A DNA stretch of 64,000 nt from positions 20,178,501 through 20,242,500 of the forward strand of contig JACSVZ010000010.1 in the NCBI GenBank assembly GCA_014706295.1, given 5' to 3'. Position 1 is the stretch's first letter. Each line of letters begins with the position of its first letter. Shown here one piece after another: positions 58,201 to 64,000 of the stretch. The notes beneath the pieces are model-generated. The model searched no databases and was not told the DNA's origin. It worked only from the letters and a program-made list of their open reading frames with translations. This DNA comes from Lycocorax pyrrhopterus obiensis (taxonomy: Eukaryota; Chordata; Aves; Passeriformes; Paradisaeidae). The position numbers and the translations under genes were made by a program.

Positions 58201-58994
58201 TAGGGCAGCTTTGAGGTGGTACGTATGCAATTGGAGGGTTTAGTCCAAAGGGAATGAGTGGCAAACGAGTCCTTGTTGACTCACCAAGTACTGGAGAGTT
58301 GATGTGGGGAAGTTTGTGGGTCCCTGAGTGTGGTGCTTGGGCAAACCTCACTGATAAATGGTTCAGGTCTACTTGATGCTGCTTCAGAGGAGAGAAAGAA
58401 GCAATGGAACCTCTTGAAGTGTGTTCCAGCCTGGTGTTTCTCTGATCACAGGTGGCAGTGTGTTTTGCCACTGTGATTTACACCCATGTTTGGTCTTTGA
58501 GTGTCATGACTTTCCTCATCACCCTCATAAACTACCTTGGTAACTGTTCCTTGTGTCCCATTCTTGCAGGCTTCCAGATAATGTCACTTTTGAGGAAGGA
58601 GCCCTTATCGAGCCCCTCTCGGTGGGAATCCATGCCTGCAAAAGAGCGGGAGTCACTCTGGGAAGCAAAGTCTTCGTGTCTGGCTCTGGTACAGTGATCG
58701 TAGTCAGTCCTTGGGTTCCCTGCCTGCTGGGAGGGGATGGACAGCCTCAGGCTCTGCTTCTGGGCTCTGCTGTAAGGGTGGGTCATGGCAGAGCCACAGG
58801 TGTGGTGAGGGGGACCTTGGGGCTGCCAGAGTCTCCTTCAGGAACACGCTGAACTCTGGGCATGTTCCAAGGTGGGGCTGATGCTGCCTGGCAGTGGTAC
58901 ATGTTGTCTTTCTCCCCTTTGTGCCCAGGACCAATTGGCCTCGTTAATGTGATTGTTGCTAAGATGATGGGTGCAGCAGCCGTGGTAGTGACAG
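49052..58994 (+). CDS. SORD: SORD, sorbitol (L-iditol) dehydrogenase, first six exons; continues past the window
   Basis: Joining 49052-49111, 52269-52302, 53026-53190, 55848-56007, 58570-58688 and 58929-58994 gives 604 bases: 201 residues plus one base. All introns are GT/AG and all phases agree. The enzyme is a zinc-dependent, medium-chain dehydrogenase that oxidises sorbitol to fructose with NAD+, the second step of the polyol pathway, as a cytosolic homotetramer. Visible: [10 protein letters not shown] with zinc-ligand Cys43, GHEASGTV with His68 and Glu69, [12 protein letters not shown] with Glu154, a four-Cys region at residues 104-138, and the start of the Rossmann fold (VSGSGPIGLV). 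Human SORD is 357 residues, so about 155 residues, including the rest of the NAD fold and the C-terminus, lie outside. No frameshift or stop is seen. Confidence 0.95.
49441..49800 (+). repeat. Unassigned ~380-bp repeat, copy B
   Basis: The uninterrupted partner of copy A at 47842-48497, in the same orientation about 1.6 kb further on, starting 330 bases after SORD exon 1. It begins just after an A11 run and ends near CACCTGAGACAGGC. It has no coding capacity and no recognised family. Confidence 0.8.
50856..50880. repeat. T-run and (CA)6 microsatellite
   Basis: A run of about 13 T followed by six CA units in SORD intron 1. Confidence 0.85.
51547..51602. repeat. ATTATGTATAA tandem array
   Basis: Four to five imperfect copies of an 11-17-base ATTATGTATAA-type unit, directly before a CR1 end. 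Very AT-rich. Confidence 0.75.
51605..51795 (+). mobile_element. CR1 LINE 3' end in SORD intron 1
   Basis: Standard CR1 end: 'ggttgcccagagaagctttgg', 'ggaagtgttcaagg', 'ccccatggcaggg', ending GTGATTCTGTTATTCTATGATT. 5'-truncated, in the sense direction. Confidence 0.93.
52269..52302 (+). CDS. SORD: SORD coding exon 2 (34 bases)
   Basis: Encodes [11 protein letters not shown] and the first base of Glu32. Acceptor TTGTCCGTAG|GAA, donor AAT G|GTAGGT. Human has [11 protein letters not shown]. Too small to notice without the family pattern, but both phases fit exactly. Confidence 0.94.
52303..53025 (+). other. SORD: SORD intron 2
   Basis: A 723-base AT-rich intron, GTAGGT to CTGGCAG. I see no repeat or extra exon in it. 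Confidence 0.85.
53026..53190 (+). CDS. SORD: SORD coding exon 3
   Basis: Encodes the rest of Glu32 to the first base of Gly87: [10 protein letters not shown], zinc-ligand Cys43 in [10 protein letters not shown], then [20 protein letters not shown] with His68-Glu69. Acceptor TTTCTGGCAG|AG, donor CCA G|GTATCT. Phase 1 in and out. Confidence 0.96.
53640..54205 (+). mobile_element. Old CR1-like LINE body fragment
   Basis: Phrases of the late CR1/L3 reverse-transcriptase frame are readable in order: 'gtgagattcaacgcagacaa' with 'caaagtgatg', then 'catgcagttctggtctcc', 'gttcagaggaggagaaga', 'tggagcagcatctctgatga'. The 3' terminal part is missing, and it is much more diverged than the other CR1 copies here, so it is an early insertion. 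Confidence 0.6.
54212..54422 (-). mobile_element. Endogenous retrovirus LTR, minus strand
   Basis: On the minus strand it starts TGGGGAAAC (at 54422), has a TATA box CTTATAAAAG (reverse of 54346-54355), then a poly(A) signal AATAAA (reverse of 54255-54260), and ends CTGTTTTCA (at 54212). TG...CA ends and signal order are those of a short LTR. On its 5' side lies a long purine tract (reverse of 54429-54459), as a polypurine tract would lie before a 3' LTR. No gag, pol or env reading frame is recognisable beside it, so it is a solo LTR or a remnant. Confidence 0.55.
54429..54459. repeat. C-rich homopolymer tract
   Basis: Runs of C broken by single T and A, about 31 bases, adjoining the LTR. 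On the minus strand this is a G-run that could be an expanded polypurine tract. Confidence 0.8.
55228..55422 (+). mobile_element. CR1 LINE 3' end in SORD intron 3
   Basis: Standard CR1 terminal segment: 'gggttgcccagagaagctgt', 'ctggtctagtggaaggtgtc', ending CTTCCATGATTCTATGATTC. 5'-truncated, sense direction. One of the best-preserved copies here. Confidence 0.94.
55848..56007 (+). CDS. SORD: SORD coding exon 4
   Basis: Encodes Gly87 to the first two bases of Lys140: [40 protein letters not shown] and [14 protein letters not shown]. Acceptor CCTGGCAG|GT. The donor is AA|GTCAGT, not the position just after AAG, and the next exon supplies the G of the Lys codon. Confidence 0.95.
56008..58569 (+). 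other. SORD: SORD intron 4
   Basis: A 2.6-kb intron from GTCAGT to TTCTTGCAG. It has one antisense CR1 end at 56.66-56.85 kb. Otherwise single-copy DNA with no feature I can support. Confidence 0.85.
56657..56852 (-). mobile_element. CR1 LINE 3' end, antisense in SORD intron 4
   Basis: The reverse of the CR1 end is clear: 'ggtttggaagggacctta', 'catcccattccaccccctgc', 'gacaccttccactaaacc', 'cagcttctctgggcaac'. The terminal ATTCTATG repeats are reduced to a single AGAATG. Confidence 0.92.
58570..58688 (+). CDS. SORD: SORD coding exon 5
   Basis: Encodes the last base of Lys140 to the first base of Gly180: [40 protein letters not shown]. Glu154 matches the catalytic-site glutamate of human SORD. 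Acceptor TTCTTGCAG|G, donor TCT G|GTACAG. VSGSG replaces the human VCGAG. Confidence 0.95.
58929..58994 (+). CDS. SORD: SORD coding exon 6
   Basis: Encodes the rest of Gly180 to Thr201 and one more base: [22 protein letters not shown], the glycine-rich turn and helix of the NAD-binding fold. Acceptor GTGCCCAG|GA, donor ACA G|GTAAGT. The next residue in the family is Asp, which the split G codon predicts. Confidence 0.95.
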
Positions 58995-59040
58995 GTAAGT
59001 CCTTTTAGCCCTTTCAGAGTGTGCCTGTTTCCCACCAGAC

Positions 59041-59240
59041 AGAATCACAGAATCATTAAGGTTGGAAAAAACCTCTTAGATCATCAAGCCCAGCCATTAA
59101 CCCAGCACTGCCAAGCCTAACCATGTCCATAAGTGCCACATCCGCATGTTTTTTGAACAGTTCCAGAGACAGTGATTCCACCACTTCCCTGGACAGCCTG
59201 TTCCAGTCCCTGACCACCCTTTCAGGGAGGTTTGATCTTA
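59041..59240 (-). mobile_element. CR1 LINE 3' end, antisense in SORD intron 6
   Basis: Begins AGAATCACAGAATCATTAAGG and continues 'gttggaaaaaacctcttag', 'agtgattccaccacttccc', 'cctgaccaccctttcaggg'. It lies only 46 bases after the exon 6 donor, antisense to SORD. Confidence 0.93.
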
Positions 59241-62087
59241 GCAGGTTATTTTTTCCTCTGGTAGTGCTGGATGATGGCCCGGACAGTGTTTGCACACTGT
59301 TTTCTGTGTGCAGCCACACCGTGCTTCTCCACTTGTCTTCCTCTGCCGTTCTGTCTGCTCCTGCTGGCGGCTTCATTTTCCACTGGTGACTGAAATGGCC
59401 TTTTCAGGGTCTCTGCATTTCAGAAATGGGCCTTCCTTGCATAACTCTATCTGAGACATTTCTAGTCCAGCTGCTGCTTGCAGGAATGTCCAGTTGTGTC
59501 TGGAAAACCTCTGAGGAAGATCCCATTTTTCTAGATACCTTCTCCAGGTTTCCATCTCTTGATGATGAAGCTTCTTCTGGGATCCACTCACAAACTGTCA
59601 TTTATGGAGATTTCCTCTTGATGCAAGAACTGAAATGAGTCTTCATCACCTTTGCAGCTGCCCTTCAGGTTATTGAGACAGCCATTCCTACCTTTTTTGC
59701 CATGCTAACCTAGCCCAGCTCCTCCTAGCTCTCCTCTAAGGTTCAGGCCCTCTCTCTCTGTAGCTTGCCCTGAAGGATGGAGAACTGGAGTAACCTCAGG
59801 ATGTTCTCTGGTTGAAATTTCCACCTGGGGGTTGAACAGGGTCTGGAAGTGGTGCTTCCAGCTCCCACTATGACTCTGCGATCTTTCTGAGTGGTGATGG
59901 CCAGGAGGAGCAGTTAGAGGTGCCACTGGACATTGAGCACAGATTGCTGCCATTTTTATGTCAATGCCCTAAAGGATCTGGACCTCTCAGAAGGCTGTTA
60001 CTCACCTCCCATACTTTGAGCCAGGTGTATTTTTGACCTTTCCGTTACTGTGTTTCCATCTTTGGGTCGAGAGATAAAATTCAGGTCCCACCCTCTTGCC
60101 TTTATGGAAACATCCTTCAGTCATAGCTCAGGTCGAAACACAAGGCACGTATTGCCTTCTCCTCCCTTAATCCTTTTGCTGCGAGGTCCAGGACATTTTT
60201 AGCTGTGCTGGCCTCACCCTGCAGGTGTGTGTGCTTGATGGACATGATCAGTCCACACCTCAGATTTTGTGAAGTGTTGTCATTTGAGGATGATGTTTGC
60301 TGTAGCAGGAAAAACAACTCTGCCTCCTGAATCACGCACGAGGAGCCTTGTGCCCAGCTGGGCTGGTGCAGGGGCTGGGGGTGGCCCGCTCCCTGGGTGG
60401 GGAAGGCTTGGTGAGCTGGGGTTGGTGGGGCTGAGGCAGCTGGCTCAGCCTGCCCCCCGTTCCCACTCCAGCCTGGGTGTATCTCCATAGCACCAGGAGC
60501 TGCTGCTGCTGGGGACCTTGGGCAAGCCGAGCTGGCTGTCATGTGCCACAGGAGGTTCCTGGTGCTTGGTTTGTAGAATCAGCAAGCTTGGATACATGGA
60601 ATTACCCCTTCTTATCTTTATGTGCTGGCCTAGGTACTGATTCTGACTCGTAGATGTCTCTTCCATGTGAGAGGGTTTTGGCTGAGGTGCTCAGACACCC
60701 TTGAAGGTGCTGTCCCAAGTCAAATATTTGTGCGTGACATGAGCTGAGGAATTGGTTTGGTTTGGCTTGTTGCCGCTGGAGATTTTGCTGCCTGTCTCAA
60801 GGAATTGCTTTTTGTTTTGGCTTTAGGAACCAACACCTGTGAGGCGCCTGGCTGCCCGTAGAGGCCCTCTTGTACTTTGCTACCAGATTATTTGAATTCA
60901 CTGCCCCGAGTTTTTATCATGTGTTTGTCTGTGAGGAGCTTTGTCGGTGCAGCACTTACGGCTGTAAATGTTTGTGTTTGTTTTGACAAGCTTCTCACAG
61001 GTATAGAAATATTTAGAAAAGCTTTTTCACGAGAACTCACCTCCTACAGCTTCTGTCTTTGGCTCACCTGGAGTGTTTGATGTATTTAGTGGACTCCAGT
61101 TGGGTAAGAAGATCAATTTGTTTCATGGGTCCTCATCTACTCTTCCCAAAGATCTGTGTCTTTCTCCACTCCACTCCTGAGTGGGTGTGATTGGTATTTA
61201 TGGGCAACCTTCTCCTGTCCTTCTCCCTTGCTGTTGCTCTAAAAAGCTGCTTTTCTCCTTAGATACGTGTAAAAGATCAGCCTTCCTCATCCAGTAAGTG
61301 AAGGGACAGTTTAGGTGTTTAGGGCTGTCTTGCTTTGCTCTGTCAGTCACTGAAGGTGCACTTAATAATTCCTACTTAAGGGAAATTATTCCCCTTGCTG
61401 TATCTGAATCTGAAGTTCTGGGTGTTGGTGCCTCCAGAAACCGTGGAATTCAAGGTCAGGGAAGGTGAATAACTGTACAGAGCTCAACTCCTTTGAGAAA
61501 GAAGATCAACATAGAAAATCTGAGAAAAATCAAGAGTATTTATTTGTCTGTTAAGCTGGCTCATAAACCATCATGAGAAGCTTAAGGGTAATTTGATAAC
61601 TTCTTTGGAAGCAATCAAAACTTTATTTAGCTCCAGGGCTGGGAAGTGAAAACAAATTTCTGACTAGAGGCAGGGTGCAAGCCTTTAATTGTATAATTGA
61701 CCAGTTTCCCAAGAGCTGTGTGGGGTTTAGCCACAGTATGGTTTAAAGTCCAAATGACTTGATCCTTCCCAAGACTCACAAGTGTCTGGAGCTCTGAACA
61801 ATCCAGTGGCTTGCAGATCTGTCTGCTTCAGTAAGTGCTTCCTGGTGATTCAGGTGTACTGAGAGGTTATTGCAGCCCTGGCCAGGGCTGGCAGTGTTGC
61901 TGCTGCATTCCATGTGCTGCTTGGAGCCAGGGCTTCCCTCCTGAGCAGGTCAGCAAACCAGAGGCCAACTACAGGAAAGGTGTGGGGTTTTTTGCTGCCT
62001 GAGAATGATTTTGTGGCCACTTTGAAATGCACTGGCTGCCCTGTTACTCTAGGGCATTGCCTGAGGATTATTTCTGCCAGAGAAACA

Positions 62088-62206
62088 GTATAAAATATAT
62101 AAATTATGTAAAATATAGAATAGAATTTCTGTAATATTTTATATGTTTATATATATTATACATATAAAATATATTTTTATTTATATTTGTAATTTAAAAT
62201 ATATTA
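62088..62206. repeat. AT-rich low-complexity tract
   Basis: About 120 bases of almost pure A/T (TATAAAATATATAAATTATG-type) in SORD intron 6. Confidence 0.85.
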
Positions 62207-62730
62207 GTGACTGAGCAGATGTTAAAAATGGCAGAATCCAGCTGTGTCTGCTGTGAGCTGGTGTTGTGAGACCAAACTTCACAGGGAGTTTAGTCATTAC
62301 TTGAGAGCACTGTTGAACCCCTGTGGTCTCCTTGCCATATGCTGAGATTTGGGAGATGCCAACCATGCTGGGCAAAAGTGCTTCATAGCACTCGAAGTGC
62401 CTCAAAAAGCCCCTGGCCGTGCAATTGGTGCATGGAAGGTCTCTGAGTGCAGCTCAGCTGGGGTCAAGCATGACCCCACACACGGCCTGGAGCCCAATGC
62501 CCAGAGCTTGGGAGGGACAGATGTGACTCCTGCAGCCACAGGAATGAGCCCATGTTGGGGCTTCCAGGGTGATGCTGCCTTTTCTTTTCAGCCTTGGCTT
62601 TTCCTCTTTTTCTGCATTTTATTATCCTTTGTTATCCCTTCTTGAAATGCCCTCCACAGCTCTCCTGGGTGCTCAGCTTGGTAGGTGTGCCCACACTTGG
62701 CATCCCGAACCTTCCAGCTGCCCGTGGGGG

Positions 62731-62790
62731 CTTGTCTGTCATCTGCCCCGCCTGTGAGTGCCTGTCCATCCCCTGCCCTGCCAGTGAGTG
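62731..62790. repeat. 30-base tandem duplication
   Basis: 62731-62760 and 62761-62790 are two imperfect copies of a 30-base unit ending in TGAGTG (CTTGTCTGTCATC.../CCTGTCCATCCCC...). Not coding. Confidence 0.65.
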
Positions 62791-64000
62791 CCATCATTTT
62801 TGCCGTGGGATGGGCAGGGTACAGCCTCTGGCCTGGCTCGCTTCCAGGACTGCAGCTGAGTCAGAGCAGTTCATATTGGAGAACTGGCCTTATCCTCCTC
62901 TTTCCCTTGATATTTTCACCCCACCCTACCTCTGACTTCTTTGAAGACTGTGCCCTGCCTCTTTCCCATGTGCATCCCTAGCACAGGCATCGTTTTCTGA
63001 GTCTTCAAGCCCAGGACCTCTGGGAAGAGCCCACCCCTCAATTTTGGGTCTAGGAAATCTTGGCTGTTATCTTTTCCAGTGCCAGCATGCAGGCCCCTGT
63101 AGACCACTGCTTTTACTGCAGGGAAAAGAGGTGATTCCTTCCTGGGAAATGCCACTCTTCTCAGCTGTCCATGTCCTTATCTCCAGAGGTGGCCTGGTTA
63201 CCAGTGGTGCCTGGAGAGGAATAGGTGGCTTTCTTCCAGGGGGTGTGGGATGTCCCAGCAGGACAGCTTGCTCCGTGGTACAAACCTCCTGTGGGTCTTC
63301 AGGCGATATTTACAGCCCTGTGAAGATCCCTCAGGACGGAGTACAGGAGTACAGCCATGCCCTCACAGATGTTTATCATCACCAGCTTTGTTGTTCTGTG
63401 TTAATGGGGTGTCTCAGGTCTGCCTTATTACCAGATCCACTCCCTTTTTTCTTCATGGGCTTGCCTGCTCATTCATCTGTGACAGAAACTGTCTGAGAGA
63501 TGCTCAGCAGCCTCCAGAGCTGCTACAAGGAGGGTAAAGAGCGGGACAGGTCTGTGACGGTGTGAACACACTAAGTGCTTACAACTAATGCATTCTGCAG
63601 TTTGCTCAGCTGAAAGCACTTGCTGAGGGTTCAATGAGGAAGCCCTTGGAGAGCTCATGGTCTGTTCTCATCATGTACTGTTAGAAGTGAAATGGCCACA
63701 TTAATGATCCTCTGAGCCTGTTGTCTCCTGTTGAAAAGATTTCTTGGTGCTGTCCATAGCCAGGTGATTTCTGTGCCATCAAGGAGCAGGGTCAGAGCAA
63801 CTTCGCCCCTGTCTCATGCTCTTTGAGAGGTGTCCTTGAGGGTGGGAGTAAATAATGCGGACAGCCAAGAAGAAAAAATACAAGAGTGGTGAGGTTTTGC
63901 CTCATTGTAGGCTCTTCCCTAGGCTAACTCGCTGAGTGTGTGCAATGGGGTTTCTTACAGTCCATTCTCACTAGAGGATGAAGGTCCTGCGGGAATTAAT

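Larger units (their letters stand above)
58995..64000 (+). other. SORD: SORD intron 6 (runs past the window)
   Basis: At least 5 kb after the exon 6 donor GTAAGT. I searched by eye for the next family block (DLSATRLSKAKEIGAD-like) and found no full match, so exon 7 lies to the right. Contents: an antisense CR1 end at 59.04-59.24 kb, an AT-rich tract at 62.1 kb and a 30-base duplication at 62.73 kb. A very short DLSA-coding splice-flanked sequence at 61.8 kb is reported as a finding. Confidence 0.8.

Noticed and set aside
1..64000. A novel multi-gene system, CRISPR-like array or defence island
   Set aside because: The window is ordinary avian chromosome with two intron-rich genes and transposon remnants. 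No spaced repeats, gene clusters or transferred prokaryotic genes are visible.

Overview
This window is vertebrate nuclear DNA, almost certainly from a bird. It has intron-split genes with GT/AG splice sites, CpG-island promoters, and many 5'-truncated CR1 retrotransposons whose 3' ends read like ATTCTATGATTCT, the typical avian interspersed repeat. I cannot name the species or order from the sequence alone. There are no operons, CRISPR arrays, tRNAs or rRNAs. Nearly all long open frames here are chance frames in GC-rich or repeat DNA.

Two protein-coding genes can be read exon by exon, both on the + strand. RBPMS2 (RNA-binding protein with multiple splicing 2) is complete: a CpG island at about 10.8-11.7 kb, ATG at 11460, seven coding exons, stop at 35026-35028, and a 3' UTR that probably includes one further non-coding exon and ends near 36.46 kb. 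The spliced frame gives 200 residues: a short acidic N-terminus, one RRM, and an Ala/Pro/Tyr-rich tail ending in RQFC. SORD (sorbitol dehydrogenase) starts with a CpG-rich exon 1 at 49052. Six exons (201 residues: the GroES-like catalytic domain with its zinc ligands and the start of the NAD-binding fold) lie in the window. The last exons must lie to the right of position 64000.

Layout: 1-10.4 kb is non-coding DNA upstream of RBPMS2 with a few CR1/LTR fragments and several motif-dense candidate regulatory stretches. RBPMS2 occupies 11.2-36.5 kb, with large introns 1 (11.8 kb) and 6 (8.6 kb). A gene-free interval at 36.5-48.9 kb holds an orphan CpG-rich patch, CR1 copies and a 14-bp minisatellite. 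SORD runs from about 49 kb to beyond the right edge, and its introns carry CR1 copies, a very old CR1 body and an LTR.

The two genes are not functionally linked: one is a post-transcriptional regulator of muscle and retinal mRNAs, the other a polyol-pathway enzyme. The most unusual local architecture is around SORD exon 1. It sits between two direct copies of an unassigned ~380-bp repeat, one of them split by a CR1 insertion, and just downstream of a G-rich CTGGAG/CTGGGG minisatellite. I found no convincing new multi-gene system.
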